In this document: one piece after another, positions 44,811 through 57,400 of the stretch
Layout: each line of letters opens with the position of its first letter
Position numbering within the stretch: position 1 is the first letter of the stretch
Assembly (NCBI RefSeq): GCF_050624435.1
Contig: NC_134536.1
Span: forward strand, 146,660,480-146,724,479
DNA length: 64,000 nt
Direction: 5' to 3'
Origin: Tenrec ecaudatus
Lineage: Eukaryota; Chordata; Mammalia; Afrosoricida; Tenrecidae
Translations under genes and position numbers: made by a program
The notes under the pieces: model-generated
Told to the model about the DNA's origin: nothing
The model's database searches: none
What the model saw: only the letters and a program-made list of their open reading frames with translations

Positions 44811-46830
44811 CAGTAACTGAGCATCTCGATACAGGGGACTGCACTGGAGACACAGTGTGGGAATTGCATCTGACCTGATCCCACCACACCGAGGCAAATC
44901 ATTGAGGGAGTGCAGCAGAACAGCAAGGGAATGGAGTGGCAGGGTCCGCAGGGAATGTTGAAAGTGTACTTTGGGGCCAGGGCTTGGTGCCCCAACAGAC
45001 TGGACTGGAAAACGCTCCTAAGGGCCAGCAAACGATCCTTGAACGAATTACAAGCCTTTCTTTTGTGAAGTGTTTTGTTTTGTTCTTTGTCATTGGTTTG
45101 TTTTTGTTGTTGTTTTATTGTCTGTTTGTATACTGTTGCTTTGTTTTCCTCTGTCTTGTTTTCGTGCATGTTAGTGACAGGCTGGTTGAACTATCTGGAG
45201 GAAAAACAATAGGACAGACAGTTCCGGGGGAAAGACAGATCCGGGTGGGGGAGGGGGAGGAGGGTAAGGTAGTGGTGTTAATAAACACAGGGACAAGGGA
45301 ACAACATGGGACCCAAAATGGTAGTCAGGGGGGAGTGACAGGCATGATGGGGAACGATCAAGGGTAAGGTTGCGTAGAGAAGAGGTATAGCTGTAGCCCA
45401 GGTGGGGACGGAGCAGGGTGGTGGGGCAGGAGGAAAGTCAAGGGAGAGGGAGGAAGGAGCTGGGAGTCAAGGGGCCTTTATGGAGGTCTAGACAAAGACG
45501 TGTACATGCAAACATATATATGAGGATGGGGAAAGAGCTCTAATTGTCTACATTTATAGGTTTAATATTAAGGTGGCGGAAGGACCTTGAGCCTCTACTC
45601 AAGCAGTCCCTCAATGCATGAATACTTTCATTTATTAAATTGGTACTCTATGATGCTCACTCTCCCGACACAACTGCTGAAGCCAAAGTGGGTGAACAAG
45701 TAAATGTGGTGAAGAAAGCTGATGGTGCCCGGCTATCAAAAGAGATAGTGACTGGGGTCTTAAAGGCTTGAAGATAAACAAGCGGCCATCTAGCTCAGAA
45801 GCAACAAAGCCCACATGGAAGAACACACCAGCCTGAGTGAGCGAGTGATCCCAAAGGGATCAATTATCAGGCATCAAAGAACAAAAAATCATCATATCAT
45901 TGGCTGCACACCTCCATGATAGGATCGCTGAAGACAAATGGGTGCATAAGCAAATGTGGCGAAGAAAGCTGATGGTGCCCGGCTATCAAAAGAGAGAGTG
46001 TCTGGGGTCTTAAAATAAACAAGCGGCCATCTAGCTCAGAAGCAAAAAAGTCCACATGGAAGAAGCACACCAGCCAGTGAGATCACGAGGTGCCAAAGGG
46101 ACCAGGTATAAGGTATCATGCAAAAAAAAAAAAAGAATGTGTGTGTGTGTGTGTATGTGTGTGTGTGTGTGTATACCACATTGAATTAAGAGGGAAGTGC
46201 AGAGTGGAGACCCAAGGCCCAAGTGTCGGCCACTGGAGATACCTTCATAGAGGGGTTTAGGAGAGGATACGGGGCAGTCAGGGTGCAAGGTAGTACCAAC
46301 AAGAGCACAGCTTTCCCCCAGATCCTGGATGCTTCCTCCCCCCAGCTACCATGATCCGAATTCTACCTTGTAGTGCTGGATAGGGCAGAGGTTGTACACT
46401 GGTAAATATGAGGGCTGGAGGCACAGGGAATCCAGGGTGGATGATATCTCCAGGAGCAAAGGTGTGAGGGGCGATGCTGGGAGAGTGTAGGTTGAGGAGA
46501 AAGGGGGGACTGATTACAGGGATCCACATGTGACCTCCTCCCTGGGAGAGGTACGGCAGAGAAGGGGGGGAACGGAGACACCGGATAGAGCAAGATATGA
46601 CAAAATAACGATGTATAAATTACAAAGGGCACATGAGGGAGGGGGGAGCGGAGAGGGAGGGGAAAAAAAGAGGACCTGATGCAAAGGGCTTAAGTGGAGA
46701 GCAAATGCTTTGAGAATGATTGGGGCGGGGAATCTATGGATGTGCTTTATAAAATTGATGTATGTATATGTATGGATTGTGATAAGAGTTGTATGAGTCC
46801 CTAATAAAATGTAAAAAAAGAAAAGAAAAA
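44811..46830 (+). mobile_element. 5'-truncated L1 with most of the long 3' UTR
   Basis: Collinear with 35400-37186 of the full-length L1. It includes the G-rich tract at about 45223-45265, a duplicated CAAGCGGCCATCTAGCTCAG block, and an end of GAGTCCCTAATAAAATG followed by a long A-rich tail. Confidence 0.8.
46138..46173. repeat. (TG)n microsatellite inside an L1 3' UTR
   Basis: TGTGTGTG run with one TATG interruption, following a run of A. Confidence 0.9.
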
Positions 46831-46844
46831 AACAAGAAAAGAAA

Positions 46845-46971
46845 ATGATTAGGGCAAAGAATGTACAGATGTGTTTTATACAATTGATGTATGTATATGT
46901 ATGGACTGTGATAAGAGTTGTATGAGCCCCTAATAAAACGTTTAAAAAACCAAAAAAAACAAACAAACAAA
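46845..46971 (+). mobile_element. Short L1 3' end inserted behind another L1 A-tail
   Basis: It begins AATGATTAGGGCAAAGAATG and ends GAGCCCCTAATAAAACG with AAAC repeats. It directly follows the A-rich tail of the preceding L1. Its own tail directly meets the satellite at 46972. Confidence 0.75.
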
Positions 46972-49900
46972 CATGAATCTCAGATATATTGTGATCGTGA
47001 AGGAAAACCAGGGAGCAGATGTACTTCCAATAATCCAACACTTAAACCTCAAACCTAAAACCTATCCTAAAACCAACCGTTATCCTAACCCTAACCTAGG
47101 TCAAAACCTAAACAGAGGTGTAACCCTAAGCCGAGGTCTAACTCTGTATACTCCTAACCCTAAACTTAACCCTAACCGAAGGCTCACCCTAAACCAAGCC
47201 CTAACCCTAACCGTATGTCTACCCTAAGGCTAACCATAATCCTAACCCCAAATTTGATGTGAACATGCAGCTCCTCCTACAACTAACCTTACTCCAAACG
47301 TCGCCTGAAACTAACTTAACTCTATCCCTCACCTTCAATCAAAGCCTCCATATCACCGTTAATGTAATCCAATCCCTTAAACTAGACAGAGAGCTAAACT
47401 TAACCACAACCAAAACGGATGTAACAAACAAGCCGGAAGCCTGACCCCAACTCTTAACCTCGCACACTTTCTAACCCTCACACAAATATTAACCCCAACC
47501 CATACCTAAACAGTCAAGTTTACCATAAGCCTAAATGAGACAATAGGTTCATTCATCCTTACGCACTAAACCCTACTCTTACCTTCAACCTCACACTCAC
47601 CCTACATTTGATCCTCAACCTTACCATAACCCGAATCCTCACTCAGCCGTAACTCTAACCTCAACTCTAACCCTGTCCCTAAATATGCCCAAATGCCTGT
47701 ACCTATGCCCGTCTAAAGTTAACCCTAAACCGAAATCTTCTGTGCCACGATTTTGCAGCACGTTAAAGAAGTACACTGGGAAAGATTTTTCTGCAAGAAA
47801 GAAACTGAAGGCAGCGTGGGCTGAACTGAGAAAATACATGCTGCACGAGCTCTTTGGCCTCAGATGCTAGAAGTGCCATGAGTGGGCACTATAAAGAAAC
47901 GGGAGTTTACTTTCTCCGTGATCATCAACCTCTGTGGATTCTCTTTGTTCTAGACGCCTGAAATAAAGACAGTTGTCCTGAGTCACATAAACCTCCACAG
48001 AGTAGTCTTAGTGAGGCAAGGGAACATGCCGGAATCAGAGAATTATGAAGAAGGCTGAAAGTCCACAATTGAATGGTCATTGCCCAGAAATGAAGCGGCA
48101 GCCGGATCATCCTGGGAAACTTAAGCTTCCATTAGACAATGAAAATGTGACAATCTGGTACGTCCTCAATTCACGGTTTCCTTAGAACCATGAAATTCCG
48201 CGTTGAATTTTAGTCAGAAAATGAAACCTCTGCAGCCTGTGTTCAGCAGGCCCGGGTGTAGCTCCCAGAGACACACTGGTGCTCCTCTAGAATTTGGACG
48301 AAAAACATTTTCACGGGAATAAGGAACCTTGATCACGCCAGGTGGTTCTTGGAAAAACGAAATTGCTGCGTGTGCCCGGAATACTGACAAGCACCCATCT
48401 GTGCCAGTCCATGGCGCATTCAGCACAGGAATCTGCACCTATTGAGGCAAGACAAAGGAAAGTTTAGGGAGGCAGCACCCGTGTAGAAAAGCATTTGTAT
48501 TTCAAAGAGGAGGCCAATATTCTGAAACGACATACCCATGGCAAATAGTTTTCATCATAGGCAGAATTTCACGGGGCAATATGCTGGGAGAGAAAAGGCA
48601 CCACCTGAAGGAGGCACGCTCAACAAAATTACCTAGGGCAGGAGCTGGGTTGCCCCCAGGCACTAGGCGTGTCACGTCTCAGCATTGTAAGGAGAGTTCA
48701 CTGAAGTCCCTGAGTGAAGTTTTCTCTGCTGTCGTACGTCTACGTTCCTAAAATTTACTCTGCCTTTTTCTGATGATCCTGGATTATGAACCGTCACCAT
48801 TCACCATTCTCCTAACACTTGTGCGTCTCCATCGACCTTAAACGAACGAGAGGACACGCAACTGCTGGCAGCTAAATTCAGCAGAGTTGGTCTCAACACA
48901 AACGAGACAGCTCTGTGGTGACACGTATTCCATGGTAAAATGATTACGAGCGAATAAGAAATCTTCCCATCACAATGACAATCTGAGAGAATTGCCACCG
49001 ATGGATTTGCCGCTGTGCCTACAAACATCTTCCTGAGACCGTACAGTAGTGAAGCACGGGAACCCAGGCGCTTCACCGTTTCCTTAGACCAGTGAAACTC
49101 AAAGAGGCACTATTGACCTGCGTGACATGACGTTGCTGGAAGCATCAGTGTATGGAGGCATGGGAACCTCAAAGAAGCTTCTTCCGTGTGAAAATAAAAA
49201 CCAGGCTGAACATCATGGCAGGGTTCCAGATTCTCTGGAATTCCACGGGCTGTATTGATCTGACATAGAACCCACTGTTTGGGGCACACTTGAACTGAAA
49301 AATTTGCTGGACTCAGCTTTCCCAAAACCCAAGATTCTCAAAGAGCGAGCGTAAGTTTGACGGGAAAACAAACTGCCGGTGCGCCTACTTATCTTGAAAC
49401 CGGCAAGAAGCAACATTTCCCTTAAACTATGAATCTCAGAAACCTTGTGATCGTGAAGGAAAACCAGGAAGAGCAGATGTATTTCCAATAATCCAACACT
49501 TAAAACTCAAACCTAATTCCTATCCTAAATCCAACCCTAATTCTAACCATAACCTAGGTCAAAACCTAACCCTAGGTCTAAACCTAAACAGAGGTGTAAC
49601 CCTAAGCCGAGGTATAACTCTGTATACTCCTAACCCTAAACTTAACCCTAACCGATGGCTCACCCTAAACCAAGCCCTAACCCTAACCGTATGTCTACCC
49701 TAAGGCTAACCCTAATCCTAACCAAAATTTGATGTGAACATGCAGCTCCCCTTACAACTAACCTTACTCCTAACCGTCACCCTTCGCCTGAACCTAACTT
49801 AACTCTATCCCTCACCTTCAATCGAAGCCTCCATATCACCGTTAATTTAATCCAATCCCTTAAACTACACAGAGAGCTAAACTTAACCACAACCAAAACG

Positions 49901-51146
49901 AATGTAACACACAGCCTAAGCCTGACCCGATCTCTTAACCTCGCACACTTTCTAACCCTCACACAAATATTAACCCCAACCCATACCTAAACATTCGGTT
50001 ACCATAAGCCTAAATGAGGCAATAGGTTCGCTTATCCTTAAGCACTAAACCCGACTCTTACCTTCAACCTCACACTCACCCGACATTTGATCCTCAACCT
50101 TACCATAACTCGAATCCTCACGCAGCCGTAACTCTAACCTGAACTCTAACCCTGTCCCTAAACATGCCCAAATGCCTGTACCTATGCCCGTCTAAAGTTA
50201 AACCTAAACCGAAATTTTCTGTGCCACGATTTTGAAGCAATTTAAAGAAGTACACTGGGAAAGATTTTTCTGCAAGAAAGAAACTGCAGGCTGCGTGCGT
50301 GCCTGATTTGAGAATATCATGCTGCACGAGCTCTTTGGCCTAAGATGCTAGAAGTGCCATGAGGGGGCAATATAAAGAAACGGGTGTTTACTTTCTCCTG
50401 ATCATCAACGTCTGTGGATTCTCTTTCTTCTAGACGCCTGAAATAAAGACAGTTGTCCTGAGTCACATAAACCTCCACCGAGTGTTCTTATTAAAGAGCG
50501 GGAACATGCCGGTATAAGAGAATTCCTAAGAAGGCTGAACTTTCACAATTGAATGGTCATTGCCCAGAAATGAAGAGGCAGCCGGATCAGACTGGGAAAC
50601 AATGAAGCTGTGAGAATCTGGTACGTCCACAATTCACGGTTTGCTTTAGATACATGAAATTCCGTGTTGAATTTTAGTAGGAAAATTAAAACTCCGGAGC
50701 CTCTGTACAGCAGGCCCGGGTGTAGCTCTCAGAGGCACACTGGTGCTCCTCTAGAATTTGGACGAAAAACGTTTTCACGGTAATAAGGAAACTTGACAAG
50801 CCAGGTGGGTTTTGGAAAAACTTGCTGCGTGGGCAAAAAATTGCTGTGTGGGCAAGGTACACTGACACGCACACACATGTGCCAGTCCTTGGTGCATTCA
50901 GCACAGGAATCTGCATCGATTGAGCCAAGACAAAGGAAAGCTCAGGAAGGCAGCACCCGTGTAGAAAAGCATTTGTACTTTAAGCAGTAGGCCACTATTG
51001 TGAAACGACATACCCATGGCAAATAGTTTTCATCATTGGCAGAATTTCACGGAGCAATATTGCTGGGAGAGAAAGGCACCACCTGAGGGAGGCACGCTCA
51101 ACAAAACTACCTAGGGCAGGAGCCGGGTTTCCCCTAGGCACTAGGC
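46972..51146 (-). repeat. Satellite, left arm: ~2.48 kb units, minus orientation
   Basis: One full unit (about 48667-51146) and one partial unit (46972-48666) are reverse complements of the units in the right arm. CCCTAA-like degenerate telomeric text lies at about 47040-47720 and 49490-50210 (for example CCCTAACCCTAACCGTATGT). The left edge falls where the sequence reads GAATCTCAGATATATTGTGA, the counterpart of the right-arm TTTCTGAGATT. Confidence 0.9.
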
Positions 51147-51449
51147 TATGGGAAGATTCCTTATTCGCTAGGAATCATTTTACCATGGAAAGCGTGTCAC
51201 CACAGAGCTGTCTCTTTTGTGTAGAAACAAACTCTGCTGAATGAAGCTGCCCGCAGTTGCATGTCTCCCCTTTCCTTTAACGCCGATGGAGATACATGAG
51301 TGTAAGGAGAACGGTGAATGTTGACCGTTCATAACGCAGGATCATCAGAAAACGCAGAGTAAATTTTAGGAACATAGACGTAGGACACCAGAGAAAACTT
51401 CACTTAGGGACTTCAGTGAACTCTCCTTACAATGCTGAGGCCTGACACG
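51147..51449 (+). other. Spacer at the centre of the satellite inversion
   Basis: It starts abruptly inside a unit (ATGGGAAGATTCCTTATTCG) in plus orientation and runs to the point (CCTAGTGCC at 51450) where both arms become reverse complements. It is itself satellite sequence present only once between the arms. Confidence 0.8.
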
Positions 51450-54400
51450 CCTAGTGCCTGGGGGCAACCCTGCTCCTGCCCTAGGTAGTTTTGTTGAGTG
51501 TGCCTCCCTCCGGTGGTTCCTTTTCTCTCCCAGCAATATTGCTTCATGAAATTTTGCCAATGATGCAAACTATTTGCCATGGTTGTGTCATTTCACAACA
51601 TTGGCTTCCTCTTTGAAGTACAAATGCGTTTCTACACGGTTGCTGCCTCCCTGAGCTTTCCTTTGTCTTGGCTCAATCGATGCAGATTCCTGTGCTGAAT
51701 ACGCCAGGGACTGGCAAATGTGTGGGCTTGTCAGTATACTGGGCACCCGCAGCAATTTCTTTTTTCCAAGACCCACGCGGCTTCATCAATGTTCCTTATT
51801 CCCGTGAAAACGTTTTTCATCCAAATTCTAGAAGAGCACCCGTGTGCCTTTGGGAGCTACCACAGGGCCTGCTGAACAGAGGCTCCGGAGTTTTCATTTT
51901 CTGAATAATATTCATCACGGAATTTCATGGACCTAAGGAAACCGTGAATTTTGGACGTACCAGTTCTCACATTTTCATTTTCTAATGGAAACTTAAGTTT
52001 CCCAGTCTGATCCGGCTGCCACTTCATTTCTGGGCAATGACCATTCACTTGTGGACGTTCAGCCTTTTTCGGAATTCTCTGATTCCGGCATGTTCCATCG
52101 CCACACTAAGACCACTGGGTAGAGGTTTATGTGACTCAGGACAACTGTCTTTATTTCAGGTGTCTAGGAAAAAAAGAATCCACAGAGATAGATGTCACTT
52201 ATTAAACTCCCGTTTCTTTATAGTGCCCACTAATGGCAATTCTAGCATCTGAGGGCAAAGAGCTCATGCAGCATGATATTCTCAGTTCAGGCACGCCGCC
52301 TGCAGTTTTTTTCTTGCAGAAAAATCTTTCCCAGTGTACTTCTTTAAAATGCTGCAAAATAGTGGCACAGATTTCGGTTTAGGGTTAACTTTAAACGGAT
52401 ATAGGTACAGGCATGTGGGAATGTTTATAGACAGGGTTAGAGTTGAGGTTAGAGTTACGGCTGTGTGATGATGCGGGCTATGGTAAGGATGTGGATAAAA
52501 TGTAGGGTGAGTGTGAGCTTGAAGGTAAGAGTAGAGTTCATTGCTTAAGGATGAATGAATCTATTGTCTCATTTAGGCTTATGGTAAACTTGACTGTTTA
52601 GGTATGGTTTGGGGTTAATATTTGTGTGAGTGTTAGAAAGTGGGCAAGGTTAAGAGTGGGGGTCAGGCTTGCGGCTTGTGTGTTACATCCGTTTTGGTTG
52701 TGGTTAAGTTTACCTCTCTGTATAGTTTAAGGGATTGGATTACATTAACGGTGATATGGAGGCTTCGATTGAAGGTGATGGATAGAGTTAAGTTAGGTTC
52801 AGGGGAAAGGTGACGGTTAGGAGTAAGGTTAGTTGTAGGGGGAGCTGCATGTTGACATCACATTTGGGGTTAGGATTAGGCTTAGCGTTAGGGTAGACAT
52901 ACGGTTAGGGTTATGGCTTGGTTTGGGGTGAGCCTTAGGTTAGGTTAAGTTTAAGGTTAGGAGTATAAAGAGTTAGACCTAGGCTTAGGGTTACACCTCT
53001 TTTTGGGTTTAGAACTAGGGCTAGGTTTTGACCTAGGGTAGGGTTAGGATAGGGTTGGTTTTAGGATAGGATTTAGGTTTGAGGTTTAATTTAAGTGTTG
53101 GATTATTGGAAGTACATCTGCTCTCCCTGGTTTTCTTTCACGATCACAATGTTTCTGAGATTCATGGTTTAAGGAAAATATTGCTTCTTGCCCGTTTCAA
53201 GGCAAAAAGGTGCCACCGGCAGTTGGTTTTTCCGTCAAACTTACGTTCGCTCTTTGAGAATCTTGGGTCTTTGGGAGAGCCGTGAGCCCAGCAAGATTTT
53301 TCAGTTCAAGTGTGCCCCAAGCAGTGGGTTCTACCTCTGAGCAATACAGCCCCTGGAATTCCTGAGAATCTGGAACCTGCCATGAAGTTCAGCCTGCGTT
53401 TTATTCACACGGAAGAAGCTCCTTCGAGGTTCCCATGCCTCTGTACACTGATGCTTTCAGCAACGTCATGTCTCACAGGTCAGTAGTGCTTCTCTGAGTT
53501 TCACTGGTCTAGGGTAAAGGGTGAAGCGCCTGGGTTCCCGTGCTTCACTGCTGTATGGCCTCAAGATGATATTTGTAGGCACAGCGGCAAATCCATCGGT
53601 GGCAATTCTCTCATATTGTCATTGCAATGGGAAGATTCCTTATTCGCTAGGAAATGTTTTACCGTGGAAGACGGGTCACCACAGAGCTGTCTCTTTTGTG
53701 TTGAGACAATCTTTCCTGAATTTACCTGCCAGCAGTTGCGTGTCCTCCCTTTCTTTTAAGGTCGATGGAGACGCACGAGTGTAAGGAGAAAGGTTAATGG
53801 TGGCCGTTAATAACCCAGGATCATCAGAAACCGCAGAGTAAATTTTAGGAACGTAGACGTAGGACAGCAGAGAAAACTTCACTAAGGGACTTCAGTGAAC
53901 TCTCCTTACAATGCTGAAGCCTGACACGCCTAGTGCCTGGGGGCAACCCGGCTCCTGCACTAGGTAGTTTTGTTCAGCATGCCTCCCTCAGGTGGTGCCT
54001 TTTCTCTCCCATCAATATTTTTCCGTGAAATTCTGCCAATGATGAAAACTATTTGCCATGGTTATGTCATTCCACATCATTGGCCTCCTCTTTGAAGTAC
54101 AAATGCTTTTCTACACGGTTGCTGCCTCCCTGAACTTTCCTTTGTCTTGGCTCAATCGATGCAGATTCCTGTGCTAAATACGCCATGGACTGGCACAGGT
54201 GGGTGCTCGTCGGTATACCAGGAACAAGCAGCAATTTCGTTTGTCAAGATCCACCTGGCTTGATCAAGGTTCTTATTCCCGTGAAAACGATTTTTATCCA
54301 AATTCTAGAGGATCACCAATGTGCTTCTGGCAGCTACACCCAGGCCTGCTGAACAGAGGCTCCGGAATTTTCAGTTTCTGACTAAAATTCAACACGGAAT

Positions 54401-57400
54401 TTCATGGATCTAAGGAAACCGTGAATTGTGGACCTACCAGATTCCCACATCTTCATTGTCTAAAGGAATGTTAAGTTTTCCAGTTTCATCCGGCTGCAAC
54501 TTCATTTCTGGCAATGACCATTGAAAGGTGGATGATCAGACTTCTTCGGAATTCTCTTCTACCGGTATGTTCCCGCGCCACACTAAGACCACTCGGTGGA
54601 GGTTTATGTGACTCAGGACAACTCTTTATATCAGGCGTCTAGTACAAAGAAAATTCACAGAAGTTGATGATCACTTATTAAAATCCCATTTCTATATAGT
54701 GCCCACTGATGACACTTCTACATCTGAGGGCAAAGAGCTCGTGCAGCATGATATTCTCAATTCTACACGCCGCCTGCAATTTCTTTCTTGCAGAAAAATC
54801 TGTCCCAGTGTACTTCTTTAAATGCTGCAAAATAGTGGGACAGAAGATTTTGGTTTAGGGTTAACTTTAGATGGGCATAGGTACAGGCATGGGGGCATGT
54901 TTAGAGACAGTGTTAGAGGTCAGGTTAGAGTTACGGCTGCGTGAGGGTTCGGGTTATGGTAAGGTTGTGGATCAAATGTAGGGTGAGGGTGAAGTTGAAG
55001 GTAAGAGTATGGTTTATTGCTTTAGGATGAGCGAAACTATTGTCTCATTTAGGCTTATGGTAAACTTGACTGTTTAGGTATGGGTTGGGGTTAATATTTG
55101 TGTGAGTGTTAGAAAGTGGGCGAGGTTAAGAGTGGGAGTCAGGCTTGCAGCTTTTGTGTTACGTCCGTTTTGGTTGTGGTTATGTTTAGCTCTCTGTCTA
55201 GTTTAAGGGATTGGATTACATTAACGGTGATATGGAGGCTTTGATTGAAAGTGATGGATAGAGATAAGGTAGGTTCAGGGGAAAGGTGACGGTTAGGAGT
55301 AAGGTTAGTTGTAGGGGGAGCTGCATGTTGACATCACATTTGGGGTTAGGATTAGGCTTAGCCTTAGGGTAGACATACGGTTAGGGTTAGGGCTTGGTTT
55401 AGGGTGAATTTTAGGTTAGGTTAAGTTTAAGGTTAGGTGTATACAGAGTTAGACCTGTGCTTAGGGTTACACCTCTTTTTGGGTTTAGAACTAGGGCTAG
55501 GTTTTGACCTAGGTTAGGGTTAGGATAGGGTTGGTTGTAGGATAGGATTTAGGTTTGAGGTTTAATTTAAGTGTTGGATTATTGGAAGTACATCTGCTCT
55601 CCCTGGTTTTCTTCACGATCACAATGTTTCTGAGATTAATGGTTTAAGGAAAATCTTGCATCTTGCCGGTTTTAAGGCAAAAAGGCGCCACCGGCAGTTT
55701 GTTTTTCCGTCAAACTTACGCTCGCTCTTTGAGAATCCTGGGTCTTTGGGAAAGCCGTGAGCCCAGCAAGATTTTTCAGTTCAAGTGTGCCCCAAGCAGT
55801 GGGTTCTACCTCTGAGCAATACAGCCCCTGGAATTCCTGAGAATCTAGACCTTGCCATGAAGTTCAGCCTGCGTTTTATTCAAAATGAAGAAGCTCCTTC
55901 GAGGTTCCCATGCCTCTGTACACTGATGCTTCCAGCAACGTCATGTCTCACAGGTCAGTAGTGCTTCTCTGAGTTTCACTGGTCTAGGGTAAAGGGTGAA
56001 GCACCTGGGTTCCCGTGCTTCACTACTGTATGGCCTCAAGATGATGTTTGTAGGCACAGCGGCAAATCCATCGGTGGCAGTTCTCTCATATTGTCATTGC
56101 GATGGGAATATTCCGTATTCGCTAGGAAATGTTTTACCGTGGAAGACGGGTCACCACAGAGCTGTCTCTTTTTTTTTGAGACAATCTTTCCTGAATTTAC
56201 CTGCCAGCAGTTGCGTGTCCTCCCTTTATTTTAAGGTCGATGGAGATGCACGAGTGTAAGGAGAACGGTGAATGGTGGCCGTTCATAACCCAGGATCATC
56301 AGAAACCTCAGAGTAAATTTTAGGAACATAGACATAGGACAGCGGAGAAAACTTCACTCAGGGACTTCTTCAGTGAACTCTCCTTACAATGCTGAGGCCT
56401 GACACGCCTAGTGCCTGGGGGCAACCCGGCTCCTGCCCTAGGCAGTTTTGTTCAGCTTACTTCCCTCAGGTGGTGCCTTTTCTGTCCAAGCAATATTGCT
56501 CTGAGAAATTCTGCCGGTGATGAAAACTATTTGCCATGGGTATGTCATTCCACATCATTGGCCTCCTCTTTGAAGTACAAATGCTTTTCTACACGGTTGC
56601 TGCCTCCCTGAGCTTTCCATTGTCTTGGCTCAATCGATGCCGATTCCTGTGCTGAATACGCCATGGACTGGCACAGGTGGGTGCTCTTCGGAATACCGGG
56701 CAGACGCTGCAATTTCGTTTGTCAAGACCCACCTGGCTTTATCAAGGTTTTTATTCCCGTGATAACGATTTTTATCCAAATTCTAGAGGAGCACCAATGT
56801 GCCTCTGGGATCTACACCCGGGACTGCTGAACAGAGGCTTCGGAGTTTTCAGTTTCTGACTAAAATTCAACACGGAATTTCATGGATCTAAGGAAACCGT
56901 GAATTGTGCACGTACCAGATTCTCACATCTTCATTGCCTAATGGAAGGTTAAGTTTCCCATTCTGATCCGGCTGCCACTTCATTTCTGGCAATGACCATT
57001 GAATGGTGGACGATCAGCCTTCTTCAGAATTCTCTTCTACCGGCATGTTCCCGCGCCACATTAAGACCACTCGGTGGAGGTTTATGTGACTCAGGACAAC
57101 TCTTTATTTCAGGCGTCTAGAACAAAGAGAATTCACAGAAGTTAATGATCACTTATTAAACTCCCATTTCTTTATAGTGCCCACAGATCACACTTCTACA
57201 TCTGAGGGCAAAGAGCTCGTGCAGCATGATATTCTCAATTCAGACACGATACCTGCAGTTTCTTTCTTGCAGAAAAATCTTTCCCAGTGTACTTCTTTAA
57301 ATGCTGCAAAATAGTGGGATAGAATATTTTGGTTTAGGGTTAACTTTAGACGGGCATAGGGACAGGCATGGGGGCAAGTTTAGAGACAGTGTCAGAGTTC

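Noticed and set aside
56686-56702. CENP-B box-like motif TTCGGAATACCGGG in a satellite unit
   Set aside because: The spacing is one base short of the CENP-B box, and other units carry TCGGTATACCGGG without TTCG.
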